A stretch of 64,000 nt of DNA from CAYIHX01 sp964363305 (GTDB lineage Bacteria; Bdellovibrionota; UBA1018). Location of the stretch: assembly GCA_964363305.1 (NCBI GenBank), contig CAYIHX010000016.1, forward strand, positions 1 through 64,000, in the 5' to 3' direction. Positions 53,286-61,633 of this stretch are shown piece after piece. The position numbers and the translations under genes were made by a program. Position 1 is the first letter of the stretch, and each line of letters begins with the position of its first letter. The notes under the pieces were generated by a model that worked only from the letters and a program-made list of their open reading frames with translations, was not told the DNA's origin and ran no database searches.

Positions 53286-53327
53286 TTCTTCCCGTCGACG
53301 AAGGCTTGGGCTATACTCAGCTCAACT

Positions 53328-53483
53328 ATGGAACAGATCGAAACTCTGCTGGCAAAGCTGATCGCGAATCCTTTCACTCGAATTCCGTTTTTTTTAGGTC
53401 TCGTCGGTGGTGCTGTTGTTTCGATCGCAGCCGGGTTCTTTCTGACCTTTCAGCTCGTGGTCCTCATTGGCGCCCGGATCTAA
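53328..53483 (+). CDS. Possible small single-helix membrane protein (51 residues)
   Basis: ATG at 53328 opens a 51-residue frame with one strong helix (FLGLVGGAVVSIAAGFFLTF). TATACT lies 15 bases upstream. It overlaps the 3' end of the antiporter gene antisense by 90 bases, so it may be chance; the hydrophobic pattern is the only support. Confidence 0.3.
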   Translation: MEQIETLLAKLIANPFTRIPFFLGLVGGAVVSIAAGFFLTFQLVVLIGARI

Positions 53484-55667
53484 TGGGCCAGGGGCGGCAC
53501 TGGCCTGAATGGCCCCCTCTAACTTCGCGACCTCCCCGACGATCCAGAGCAAATCCGCTGCCTTGATCTGATCTCCAGATCCGGGATTCATCATGCGCCG
53601 CTCGCCCCGCTCGATTCCTACCACCATCACGCCGAAGATCTCCCGAACCTGCAATTCCCCGAGCGTTTTCCCGTTCCAAGGCGACGCTGCCTCGATCGAG
53701 ATGCTTCGAAGCAAGTAGTCTTCGAGACCATGAAACCGCTGTTCGAGACCCGGTGGCTTCTCGATTGAAAAGCGAACCGGCTCAATCAACTCATCGGTTC
53801 CCAAGACCAGCAGCTCATCTTTCGGATAGATCTCCTCCGAAGCGCTTGGCGCGACAAGGGTCTTCAATCCCCGCTGAATCACCACGACGTTTATGCCGTA
53901 TTTCGATCGAAGGGCCGCCTCTGCCACCGTTTTTCCAACGATCTCAGAATTCGGATGAACCTTGATCCTGACGAGATGGGCATCCCATGGGGCCAAAATG
54001 CGGCGCAAGTCGACGGACCTGCGACTTTTCGGCGCCTTGTTGAAACCCTCCTGAAAATTTTTCTGAAACCACAAATAAGAACGTTCCAATCTGCGGTAAA
54101 AAAGAACAACCAACAGAATTGCCCCCGAGCAAGTCAAAAACACTGCAGACCACGTTCCGACGACCCGAGCGCTCCAGAGACCGATCCAAGCCACTGAGCA
54201 CACGCGAGCAATAAACATCAAAATCGGCCGACCTCGCCGAAATGAAGTGAACATGGCCCAGAGAAACGGCCCGCTGAAAAAGAGAATCCCGAGAAGCGCG
54301 CCGAGCGCAAAACCCTTTCGCCAGCCCCATTGAACACGAACCCACGGAATGACCCATTCCAACGCGATCAAAAACATAAGCGCCACGATCAGCGCATTGA
54401 TCGCCCACAATAGTCCTTGTCGGTAAAACCAAATCCGCGTCGTGCGATCCGATTGACTGCTCCGCAACGATGAGGCGTAGCGACTCAATCCGTCGCGAAG
54501 CCAAAAAGGAAGGGCCACCTCCCCCTTCACCGCGACCGTATGGCCGAATCTGATCAGAAGCGGCGTAAAAAAAGCGGTCACCGCGGATACGGCCACCGCG
54601 ATCGGCAGAAGGCTCGAGCTCACCGCCCCAAGCGCAATCCCCACACTGACGATAATGAAGGAAAATTCGCCGATCTGCCCCAAACTAAAACCTACCTGCA
54701 CCGCCGTACGAAACGTCTGCCCCGAAAGCAACGAACCGAAGGTCGCAAAAAAAAATTTCCCGAACATGACCACACCGCTCAGAAGCAGCACCGTTCCCAC
54801 GTTCTGCATGATCACGCGCGGATCAAGAAGCATCCCAATTGACACAAAAAATACCGCGCCAAAAAGATCACGAATCGGATGAATGACGTGCTCGATTCGA
54901 TGCGCTTCGCTACTTTCCGCAAGAATGGATCCCATGATAAAGGCGCCGAGGGCCGTGGAGTAATGAAACGCGTCCGCCACCACGGTCAGCCCCAGACAAA
55001 GCGCGACGGAAATCACTGTCAAGACCTCCTCCGAACCCCCTCTACCCACATACCGGACAAAACGAGGGACGAGAAAATATCCTGCAAGAAACCAACTCCC
55101 CACGACGAAGAACAACTTCCCTCCCGTCAGAACCAGGGAGAACAAATTCATCGTACCGCTTTTCACGAAGCTGGTGAGCACGACGATCATTAAAATGGCC
55201 GCAAGGTCTTCAACGATCAGAATTCCGACTACGTTCTCCGCAAACCGCCTAGACTTGACCTTCAACTCATCGAACGCCCGAACGATAATGGTCGTCGACG
55301 ACACGGCGACCATCGCTCCCACAAATACTCGATCCATTCGCGGCCAATCGAGCAGCCAGCCCACTCCATAGCCAAACATGAACTGACCGGACATCTCCAT
55401 CAAGCCGGTCAAGGCCGGAGAAAACCCCACGGCGACCAGACGGTGAAAACTGAACTCAAGTCCCAGAGAAAACATCAGGAAGATCACGCCCAGAGCAGAT
55501 AAAGTCTGAATCTGGCTGACCTCGACCCACGGCCCGATAGCGATGCCAGCCAGGAGGTACCCCATCACCACGGGAAGCCTTAACCTCTGAAACACCAGCG
55601 TAGCCGCCGCCGCCGTGACCAACACGGCAGCGAGATCCTTGATGAGGTACGGAAGCTGTTCAGCCAT
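53394..55667 (-). CDS. CPA2-family cation/proton antiporter with two TrkA-C domains (KefB/RosB-type)
   Basis: 757 residues. The Na_H_exchanger part (about 1-390) has the CPA2 features LAGIAIGPWV, FLMFSLGLEFSF, VSSTTIIVRAF, VEDLAAILMIV; a second membrane block (about 425-530) and two TrkA-C domains follow (VHPNSEIVGKTVAEAALRSK..., SPWNGKTLGELQVRE...). There is no TrkA-N NAD domain between them, unlike KefB/KefC. It likely exchanges K+ or Na+ for H+ under nucleotide or c-di-AMP-like control by the TrkA-C parts; the ligand is unknown. Overlaps the NrfD-type gene by 8 bases. Confidence 0.9.
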   Translation of the reverse strand: MAEQLPYLIKDLAAVLVTAAAATLVFQRLRLPVVMGYLLAGIAIGPWVEVSQIQTLSALGVIFLMFSLGLEFSFHRLVAVGFSPALTGLMEMSGQFMFGYGVGWLLDWPRMDRVFVGAMVAVSSTTIIVRAFDELKVKSRRFAENVVGILIVEDLAAILMIVVLTSFVKSGTMNLFSLVLTGGKLFFVVGSWFLAGYFLVPRFVRYVGRGGSEEVLTVISVALCLGLTVVADAFHYSTALGAFIMGSILAESSEAHRIEHVIHPIRDLFGAVFFVSIGMLLDPRVIMQNVGTVLLLSGVVMFGKFFFATFGSLLSGQTFRTAVQVGFSLGQIGEFSFIIVSVGIALGAVSSSLLPIAVAVSAVTAFFTPLLIRFGHTVAVKGEVALPFWLRDGLSRYASSLRSSQSDRTTRIWFYRQGLLWAINALIVALMFLIALEWVIPWVRVQWGWRKGFALGALLGILFFSGPFLWAMFTSFRRGRPILMFIARVCSVAWIGLWSARVVGTWSAVFLTCSGAILLVVLFYRRLERSYLWFQKNFQEGFNKAPKSRRSVDLRRILAPWDAHLVRIKVHPNSEIVGKTVAEAALRSKYGINVVVIQRGLKTLVAPSASEEIYPKDELLVLGTDELIEPVRFSIEKPPGLEQRFHGLEDYLLRSISIEAASPWNGKTLGELQVREIFGVMVVGIERGERRMMNPGSGDQIKAADLLWIVGEVAKLEGAIQASAAPGPLDPGANEDHELKGQKEPGCDRNNSTTDET

Positions 55668-57033
55668 CCACGACTGGCATCACCGATTTCACCTCAGCAG
55701 CCGCAATGGTCGGCAATACCCGAACAAACAGCAGAAAGAGCGTGAAAAACAAACCGAAGGCGCCGAACGTCCATCCCCAGTCCCACCAAGTCGGGACGTA
55801 CATCGCCCAAGAGGAAGGCAGAAAATCCCGATGCAGCGAGGTCACGACAATCACGTAGCGTTCAAACCACATTCCGATGTTCACAAACAATGAAACCACG
55901 AACATGATCGGAATCGAACGACGCGCCCTGCGGAACCAAAATATCTGCGGGATGAAAACGTTGCAGCTAAACATCGTCCAGTAGGCCCACCAGTAAGGAC
56001 CAAAGGCACGATTAATGAAAACATACTGCTCAAAGCCCGATCCGCTGTACCAAGCGATGAAGAACTCACAAGTATAGGCGTAGCCCACCATGAGACCCGT
56101 CGCCATGATGATCTTGTTCATCTTTTCCAGGTGGTCCAAGGTGATGTAATTCTTAAAGCCAAACACCTCGCGCATAATGACAAGCAATGTCACCACCATT
56201 GCGAATCCAGAAAAAATAGCGCCCGCAACGAAATACGGCGGGAAAATCGTCGTATGCCATCCCGGGATCTGAGCGACCGCGAAATCGAACGAAACGATTG
56301 TATGCACGGAAAGCACAAGCGGTGTCGAGAGTCCGGCAAGAATCAGATACGCCATTTCATAGTGATTCCAATGCCGGTTCGAGCCCCGCCATCCGAGCGA
56401 AAGGAGCGTGTAGATGACTTTACGAATTTTATTTTTAGCGCGATCGCGAACCGACGCAAGATCCGGAATCAATCCCACGTACCAGAACACGAACGAGATC
56501 GTGAAATAGGTCCCGACGGCGAACACGTCCCAAAGTAGAGGAGAACGGAAGTTCACCCAAAGCTGGCGCTGGTTGGGATAGGGCAACAGCCAGAAAGCGG
56601 CGTACCAGGGACGTCCGGTATGCAAAAGTGGGAAACTGAGCGCTGTGATCACCGCAAAGAGCGTCATTGCTTCAGCAGAGCGGTTGATTGCCGTGCGCCA
56701 TTTCTGCCGAAACAGAAACAGAATGGCAGAGATGAGCGTACCGGCATGACCGATACCCACCCAAAACACGAAGTTAGTGATGTCCGTACCCCAGCCGCCC
56801 GGTTGGTTGAACCCCAGAACTCCAAGACCGACGGTCTGAAAGTAGATCACGGTCATCAACCAAACGCCCAACGCGCCGAGCGAGACCCCGAAACAGGTCC
56901 ACCACTTCCACTCCGGGAAATTTTCTAACGGACGTAGAACATCGTCCGTTACATTTCCAAAAGTCTTACCGCCAGTAACCAATATTTCTGCTGGAATCGA
57001 TGCGGACGATGCCGCGCCCGGACTTGGTGCCAT
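55660..57033 (-). CDS. NrfD/PsrC-family quinol-oxidising membrane subunit, ActC-like
   Basis: 457 residues from ATG 57033 with GAGGAG upstream; a longer start adds 41 unlikely residues. About ten membrane helices. The N-terminal region PEWKWWTCFGVSLGALGVW, GVLGFNQPGGWGTDITNFVFWVGIGHAGTLISAILFLFRQKWR and PLLHTGRPWYAAFWLLPYPNQRQLWVNFRSPLLWDVFAV match ActC of alternative complex III. ActC takes quinol electrons; the usual ActA/B/D/E/F partners are not beside it. It is followed directly by the antiporter gene. Confidence 0.85.
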   Translation of the reverse strand: MAPSPGAASSASIPAEILVTGGKTFGNVTDDVLRPLENFPEWKWWTCFGVSLGALGVWLMTVIYFQTVGLGVLGFNQPGGWGTDITNFVFWVGIGHAGTLISAILFLFRQKWRTAINRSAEAMTLFAVITALSFPLLHTGRPWYAAFWLLPYPNQRQLWVNFRSPLLWDVFAVGTYFTISFVFWYVGLIPDLASVRDRAKNKIRKVIYTLLSLGWRGSNRHWNHYEMAYLILAGLSTPLVLSVHTIVSFDFAVAQIPGWHTTIFPPYFVAGAIFSGFAMVVTLLVIMREVFGFKNYITLDHLEKMNKIIMATGLMVGYAYTCEFFIAWYSGSGFEQYVFINRAFGPYWWAYWTMFSCNVFIPQIFWFRRARRSIPIMFVVSLFVNIGMWFERYVIVVTSLHRDFLPSSWAMYVPTWWDWGWTFGAFGLFFTLFLLFVRVLPTIAAAEVKSVMPVVDG

Positions 57034-57154
57034 GTCTGTCGCACTCCTCGAAGGGAAATAGTCTATAAACCTGTCCCTTAGTTTTACGAGAGCCGACGCC
57101 GCGTGACTAGCAAAAGTTTGGACTTTCGCACTCTTTTCGGGCATTCCCCCCCTC

Positions 57155-57574
57155 ATGCGATACTTCGGCCTCCTTGCCGCCGGACTCCTCTGCCTCGCAG
57201 CAAACCTCTTTCTGGTGAGCCCTTACCTCCTAAAAATCGCCGGAGACCTTTGGGCCAACAGCATTTACGCGCTCCTTCGCATCGCCCTCTTCTTTGCAAC
57301 TGGCTTCCTTCTCACCGTCCTCGCCGGACGGTCCCGCTATCAAAGCCTGATGGCTGCGGCTTTTTTGGCGCTCACGGAGCAGATCGCCTTTCGTGGCGGT
57401 GCACTTTTTGTAGACGCGGTCCGAAATCCAGCAGAATGGACCCATGCATCGACATCAGGCCTCATCTATGGACTTCTCATGGGCTTCATCACTTTCCTCC
57501 CCATCATCCTCATGCTGGCATGGGCAGGCACTGAAGCGGGCCGTCTCTGGCTGAAGCACCATCCGGATCAATGA
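57155..57574 (+). CDS. Four-helix membrane protein, unknown function
   Basis: 139 residues, hydrophobic throughout with helices at about 3-30, 40-60, 65-85 and 105-130. Its charged loop (FRGGALFVDAVRNPAEWTH) has no recognised motif. It is divergent from the ActC-like gene (121-base gap) and overlaps the convergent PhoD-like gene by 7 bases. Confidence 0.6.
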   Translation: MRYFGLLAAGLLCLAANLFLVSPYLLKIAGDLWANSIYALLRIALFFATGFLLTVLAGRSRYQSLMAAAFLALTEQIAFRGGALFVDAVRNPAEWTHASTSGLIYGLLMGFITFLPIILMLAWAGTEAGRLWLKHHPDQ

Positions 57575-58929
57575 CCCAGACGCATTGAAAAGCTGAATTC
57601 CTTGAGAACTTCGCGAGAAGGGCCCATGCCTGTCACTCGAACCTCCGCCCGCTCCCCTTTGCGTGAAAAATCAAAAACGGCGTAATTATTAATATTTGCA
57701 CGACCAAAAATCTGGCGGCGATTGGGGTACTCGCCCCAACTCGATGGGAACACGACTGCATGAATTGCACTCGTCGTAAATTCATAGCTTTCATATCCCA
57801 AAATTTTCGGCTCAATTTTTTGAAACTCCAGCAGATGCCGGTCCCCACTCAAAAACACGAGCTTCGCCCCAGTCCTCTTGGCTCTCTCTAGCCAGCGAGC
57901 CAAGCTTCGAGGATGATTTGCCTCGTAGGACTCGAATTGCGGGGCGTACCCCCCCCAAAATTGGTCTCCATTGATCACCCAGTGCAGAAGCTTGCCCTTT
58001 TCGGAGAGGCCCCTGATGAGCCAATCCTCCTGCTCTTTCCCCCAATGCGTCTCGGAAGTCCGAAAGGTTCGATCATCCATAAAATGGAACCGCAAGAAAC
58101 CCCACTTGAGCACGCTCGAGATTCCTGGACCTTGTTCATACTGAGACCCCAGCGAATCACCGGGAAAGTAGTCGCGAAACAGCTTCGACACTAGGCTCAG
58201 CCCTGGCGTACCCTTGTGACTATTATCCCGACCCACATCATGATCGTCCCAGGTCGTAAAAACAGGGATCAGACGTTCTTGGCGAAAAAGGGCGAGCGCC
58301 GAACGAGTTTCCCCGTAGCGTTTGACGACTTCCGCAAAACCAGGCTCCGGAGAAATGACCTTTCCACCCCTCCGATCGGCATAGGTGTTGTCGCCGATCA
58401 AGAAAAGGGCGTTGGGCCGCTCCCCCCATACTTGGCTCCACATTTTTTTTTGCAACTCGTCGTAGTAATCATCCATGCACGCGGCAACGACGATCCGAAT
58501 AGGGTTCGCGGACGCCTGAAGAGGCGCAAGCAGGCGTTGATCAACCAGGCGTCCGCCCTCGGATACTCGAAGGCGGTATTCTGTTGATTCACGGAGCCCG
58601 TCGAAACGCGCCACCCGTAATTTCAGAGGGGAGGCCATTCGAATTTTTGACACCACTTGAACAGGCGCAACCGCCGTTCCATCGGCACCCACCAGACGCA
58701 ACTCCGGTTCGTTCGGCCCAGTAAAGCCGACGACAACCGTTACGGTGGTGGCCGTAGAAGGTCCTTGAAGAATAGGCAGCGCACCAAAGCTCGGTGCAGA
58801 ATCCGCCCAAGGTGCCGACGTAGTAACCCCCGACAGCGCGCCCCATAGGACGAACCACCGAAAGCCCTGTCGACCCCAAAAACTCCAGGATCTTCCAGAA
58901 CTAAGCGAAGCGCTTCTGACGAGTCTCAC
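57568..58929 (-). CDS. PhoD-like alkaline phosphatase / metallophosphatase
   Basis: 453 residues. A long basic N-terminus and hydrophobic stretch (WFVLWGALSGVTTSAPWA) suggest export. Metal-site motifs in order: AACMDD, IGDNTYADRR, TTWDDHDVGRDN, VINGDQFWGGY, LSGDRHLLEF. PhoD enzymes are secreted phosphodiesterase/monoesterases for phosphate gain; the family usually uses Tat export, but no twin-arginine motif is seen here. The start overlaps the dksA-like stop by 29 bases, so a later start is possible. Confidence 0.85.
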   Translation of the reverse strand: MRLVRSASLSSGRSWSFWGRQGFRWFVLWGALSGVTTSAPWADSAPSFGALPILQGPSTATTVTVVVGFTGPNEPELRLVGADGTAVAPVQVVSKIRMASPLKLRVARFDGLRESTEYRLRVSEGGRLVDQRLLAPLQASANPIRIVVAACMDDYYDELQKKMWSQVWGERPNALFLIGDNTYADRRGGKVISPEPGFAEVVKRYGETRSALALFRQERLIPVFTTWDDHDVGRDNSHKGTPGLSLVSKLFRDYFPGDSLGSQYEQGPGISSVLKWGFLRFHFMDDRTFRTSETHWGKEQEDWLIRGLSEKGKLLHWVINGDQFWGGYAPQFESYEANHPRSLARWLERAKRTGAKLVFLSGDRHLLEFQKIEPKILGYESYEFTTSAIHAVVFPSSWGEYPNRRQIFGRANINNYAVFDFSRKGERAEVRVTGMGPSREVLKEFSFSMRLGH

Positions 58930-59263
58930 GGATCTCAGCCCCTATTAGGCTAAGTCGAGTCCAAGGCAAAGCGAGGAGGCGTTGCCGTTCGATCGGCTCT
59001 TCCGTCTCTTCGCAGACCCCGTAGGTGCCCACCTCGAGTCGAACAAGCGCGTCGGCGATTTCGCCCAGCTCTTTCACTATTTTTTCGCGACGTGTTAATG
59101 CCGTGTGCTGATCAGTCAATGTCTGCGCCATATCGCCCTCGTCTCCCGTAACCTCGCTCTTCAGAGCGGGTTCCAGGTCACGCATACCATTCAGGCGATC
59201 TTGACGAGCCTTGAGCAATCGTTTGCGGCATTCCGTTACGAAGCTATCCCAAGATTCATCCAT
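58901..59263 (-). CDS. dksA: DksA-like protein lacking most zinc-finger cysteines
   Basis: 120 residues from ATG 59263 with AAGGACCGGG upstream (a longer start adds 18 residues). The coiled-coil part (about 15-80) and the C-terminal region (YGVCEETEEPIERQRLLALPWTRLSLIG) match DksA/TraR, but of the four cysteines of the canonical zinc finger only one (VC) remains. DksA alters RNA polymerase with ppGpp; cysteine-poor paralogues such as Pseudomonas DksA2 work without zinc. It heads a short transcript with the PhoD-like gene, next to cysteine-less ribosomal genes. Confidence 0.85.
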   Translation of the reverse strand: MDESWDSFVTECRKRLLKARQDRLNGMRDLEPALKSEVTGDEGDMAQTLTDQHTALTRREKIVKELGEIADALVRLEVGTYGVCEETEEPIERQRLLALPWTRLSLIGAEIRETRQKRFA

Positions 59264-59350
59264 AAATCCCGGTCCTTTCCCATCATCGAGTCTGAAGGAG
59301 AACTTCAGCCTATGCAAAGAAATATATCAAAGGAGTCAACCTCTTGACGG

Positions 59351-59387
59351 AAACAAAAAAGGCGCTGAACTTTCGTTCAGCGCCTTT
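59351..59387 (-). terminator. Intrinsic terminator of the ribosomal-protein operon
   Basis: A perfect 12-bp stem (59358-59369 with 59376-59387) with a short TTCG-containing loop. The A-run on the plus strand reads as a U-run on the minus strand, 28 bases after the bS18 stop. The downstream dksA-like gene therefore probably has its own promoter. Confidence 0.9.
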
Positions 59388-59414
59388 GAAATGATTGATC
59401 TATTTTTCGACCAG

Positions 59415-59744
59415 TTAAAGGTCGCGATAACTGCGATGACGATCCGAAACAGGAAGCAACGCCAACTGGCGGGCTCGCTTAATTTCCGTCGCAACATGTC
59501 GCTGCTGTTTGCGACTCAAACGACTCACACGAGCAGCCACAATGCGGCCACCCTCAGTAATGAACTGACGAAGCGACTCAACGTCCTTATAATCAAAAAT
59601 CAAATCGACCGGAGGACGGGAACGACGGCGAGAGAAAACTTCTCCGCGGTCTGCTCCGGCGTCACCGCCGCGATCCGAATTACGATCCCCGCCGCGATCT
59701 CCACCGCGGTCTGCTCCTTTTTTCGAACCCTCTTTCATCGACAT
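59415..59744 (-). CDS. rpsR: Ribosomal protein bS18, cysteine-less form with Asp/Arg/Gly-rich N-terminus
   Basis: 109 residues; residues about 40-109 are the bS18 core (FDYKDVESLRQFITEGGRIVAARVSRLSRKQQRHVATEIKRARQLALLP). The CxxC found in zinc-containing bS18 is replaced (RSRPP). Residues about 10-35 form repeated DRGGD-like units of low complexity, an unusual addition. Start overlaps the bL28 stop by one base. The product sits in the small-subunit platform. Confidence 0.92.
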   Translation of the reverse strand: MSMKEGSKKGADRGGDRGGDRNSDRGGDAGADRGEVFSRRRSRPPVDLIFDYKDVESLRQFITEGGRIVAARVSRLSRKQQRHVATEIKRARQLALLPVSDRHRSYRDL

Positions 59745-60043
59745 TATTTCTTACTCCCCTGCATCTTAGCCTGCTTCGCCAGAGATCTCTTCACTCGGAG
59801 AAGCTGCTGAGACAGATTTTCGTCTTTCGCCTTACGAATCGCCATCGTTATTCCACCCACCTTATCGATGGTATGAATCGCATGCGTCGAAAGACGGAGA
59901 GTGAGGATTTGCCCCAACTCTTGAATCGCATACCGCTTGCGCTGCAGATTCGGCAGCCAACGAGTACGGGTTTTAGTATTCGAATGGGAAACAAGATTTC
60001 CCGTTACCGGACCTTTGCCAGTCAATTCACAAACACGTGCCAT
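59744..60043 (-). CDS. rpmB: Ribosomal protein bL28 (no CxxC pair)
   Basis: 99 residues beginning MARVCELTGKGPVTGNLVSHSNTKTRTRWLPNLQ, diagnostic of bL28. Zinc-type bL28 has C..C near the start; here the second cysteine is threonine. It is about 20 residues longer than the E. coli protein owing to the basic C-terminal tail. Three bases behind the uL24 gene. Confidence 0.93.
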   Translation of the reverse strand: MARVCELTGKGPVTGNLVSHSNTKTRTRWLPNLQRKRYAIQELGQILTLRLSTHAIHTIDKVGGITMAIRKAKDENLSQQLLRVKRSLAKQAKMQGSKK

Positions 60044-60046
60044 GAC

Positions 60047-60385
60047 TCACTTCTCCTGATCGAGCACGGTGCCGCTCTTCTTCGCGAAGCGCACCCATTG
60101 CCCCTTGGCATTTTTCTTCATGCCCACACGGGTCGGCTTCCCAGCGCTCGGGTCGAAGATCATGACATTTGAAACGTGGAGCGGAAGCTCCTTCGTGATG
60201 ATTCCCCCTTGCGGGTTCTGTTGACTGGCCTTCACATGACGCTTCGCCATATTGAGCCCTTCCACCACGACGCGTTCAGTCTTGGGGAGAACGCGGACGA
60301 CTTTCCCCTGCTTGCCTTTTTCGCGACCTGCGATCACTTGAACGAGATCGCCCTTCTGAATATGAAAACGATGAGTCAGATTCAT
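60047..60385 (-). CDS. rplX: Ribosomal protein uL24
   Basis: 112 residues: KOW motif (KGDLVQVIAGREKGKQGKVVRVLP), EGLNMAKRHVKAS, PLHVSNVMIFDP and a GMKKNAKGQWVRF tail are all typical of uL24. The usual place of rplX is the spc operon beside rplN and rplE; here it is between bL33 and bL28 genes, so it is either a second copy or relocated. Confidence 0.95.
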   Translation of the reverse strand: MNLTHRFHIQKGDLVQVIAGREKGKQGKVVRVLPKTERVVVEGLNMAKRHVKASQQNPQGGIITKELPLHVSNVMIFDPSAGKPTRVGMKKNAKGQWVRFAKKSGTVLDQEK

Positions 60386-60398
60386 GACTTCCTACCTA

Positions 60399-60569
60399 TT
60401 ACTTCTTGCTGTGGCTGGGCATCTTGCCTTCCACGAACAGAACATGCTTACGGACACGAGGATCATACTTCTTGAACTGAAGTTTATCTGTCGTCCGTTG
60501 TTTATTCTTGGTCGTGTAGTAGGCGTAGCCCGTACCGGCCGTCGATACGATGCGAACTTTTTCTCTCAT
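60399..60569 (-). CDS. rpmG: Ribosomal protein bL33 (zinc-independent form)
   Basis: 56 residues beginning MREKVRIVSTAGTGYAYYTTKNK and ending KMPSHSKK. The cysteine pairs of zinc-type bL33 are absent, as in E. coli bL33. The start overlaps the bL31 stop as ATGA. Thirteen bases separate it from uL24. Confidence 0.93.
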   Translation of the reverse strand: MREKVRIVSTAGTGYAYYTTKNKQRTTDKLQFKKYDPRVRKHVLFVEGKMPSHSKK

Positions 60570-60826
60570 TTGGCCCCCGGTGTCTTCGTGCCGTACTTCT
60601 TCATGAAGCGCTCAACTCGGCCCGCAGTATCCAGCAACTTGTCTTTGCCGGTATAAAACGGATGAGAGGCGCTCGAAATTTCTACTTTCGCGAGCGGGTA
60701 GGTCTCGCCATCTTCCCAAGCGACAGTTTCCTTTGTCTGGATCGTCGAACGCGTCAAAAACGCGAAGCCGCTCGAAACATCTTGAAACACTACATCGCGA
60801 TAAACAGGGTGAATTCCTTGCTTCAT
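60566..60826 (-). CDS. rpmE2: Ribosomal protein bL31 type B (zinc-independent)
   Basis: 86 residues from ATG 60826 (MKQGIHPVYRDVVFQD), longer than zinc-type bL31 and lacking its cysteines; the FLTRSTIQTKET and SSASHPFYTGK segments mark type B. In several bacteria this paralogue is repressed by Zur and made when zinc is scarce. It leads the operon; a dyad at 60879-60893 lies upstream. Confidence 0.93.
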   Translation of the reverse strand: MKQGIHPVYRDVVFQDVSSGFAFLTRSTIQTKETVAWEDGETYPLAKVEISSASHPFYTGKDKLLDTAGRVERFMKKYGTKTPGAK

Positions 60827-60878
60827 CGAATCATTCTCCAAAACCTAATGCCAGAGGTGACAGAGGTAACTAGCCTAG

Positions 60879-60893
60879 GCAATGAGTGATTGC
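60879..60893 (-). promoter_or_regulatory. Candidate operator upstream of the bL31-bS18 operon
   Basis: GCAAT-CACTC-ATTGC on the minus strand, a perfect 5-bp-arm dyad, about 50 bases ahead of the rpmE2 start and near a weak -35/-10 pair. It shares the GCAA/TTGC half-site with the sequence before znuD. Confidence 0.35.
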
Positions 60894-61023
60894 AACGGCG
60901 ATTACCGCTTGAAACAGCCCCTGCTTGGCGTTCCGACTCTACTAATTCAGAGTACGCCTCGGCGGCAAGAAAACATTTCAAAGATTGATTGAATTACGGC
61001 GGACCCTCGTTAAACTAGCGGTC

Positions 61024-61410
61024 ATGAAACGAATTTCTACCGCAGCCCAAGTCCTTCTGGGGATCATCTTTCTTGTTTTCGGCCTAAACGGCTTCTTTCA
61101 TTTTATTCCAGACTTCCCCGTTCCAGAGCGAGCAGGTGCGTTCATCGGTGCACTTTTGAGCACCGGATATCTGTTCAAGCTCCTGAAAAGCGTTGAAATC
61201 CTCTCGGGCGCCCTTCTCCTTGTTGGGTGGTATGTCCCCCTCGCTCTGATCTTCCTCGCGCCGATCATCGTAAATATCGATTTGTTTCACTTTTTTCTCG
61301 CGCCTGCGGGACTCCCGATAGCCTTTGCAATGACAGGCTTGGAACTTTACTTGCTTTGGCACTACCGAGCCCAATTCGGCAGTATTCTGTCACGCAAACC
61401 CTCCTACTGA
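61024..61410 (+). CDS. DoxX-like small membrane protein
   Basis: 128 residues from ATG 61024. Four hydrophobic segments: about 7-25 (AQVLLGIIFLVFGLNGFFHF), 45-60, 65-85 (SGALLLVGWYVPLALIFLAPII) and 95-112. The order and the FGLNGFFHFIP motif fit the DoxX/DUF family, linked in some organisms to redox stress. An upstream in-frame start adds 13 residues with no ribosome site. Confidence 0.75.
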   Translation: MKRISTAAQVLLGIIFLVFGLNGFFHFIPDFPVPERAGAFIGALLSTGYLFKLLKSVEILSGALLLVGWYVPLALIFLAPIIVNIDLFHFFLAPAGLPIAFAMTGLELYLLWHYRAQFGSILSRKPSY

Positions 61411-61554
61411 CGCCCAAATGGCTATTTTGTCCCCTCTCTACCGTCCGAATCTCTTCGAACTCAATTAAATTGGTTAATATTGGCCCCGCCGTAGATTTTT
61501 TTCGCCAAATAACCAGTTTTTCCGCGAGTTTTCACCTCAACCTCCGAAACAGCA

Positions 61555-61586
61555 TTGACAGGTTCACCTGAACTATGTCAATTTTT
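61555..61586 (+). terminator. Interrupted dyad followed by T-run
   Basis: TTGACA-G-GTTCA-CC-TGAAC-TA-TGTCAA (61555-61581) can form a hairpin of 11 pairs with small bulges, followed by TTTTT at 61582-61586. It could terminate the DoxX-like transcript or be an operator of the lipoprotein at 61634. The preceding 150 bases hold nothing else recognisable. Confidence 0.4.
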
Positions 61587-61633
61587 ATAAATATTGTTAT
61601 ATTTTCTTAACAATAAAGCGACGAGGTGTTTTT

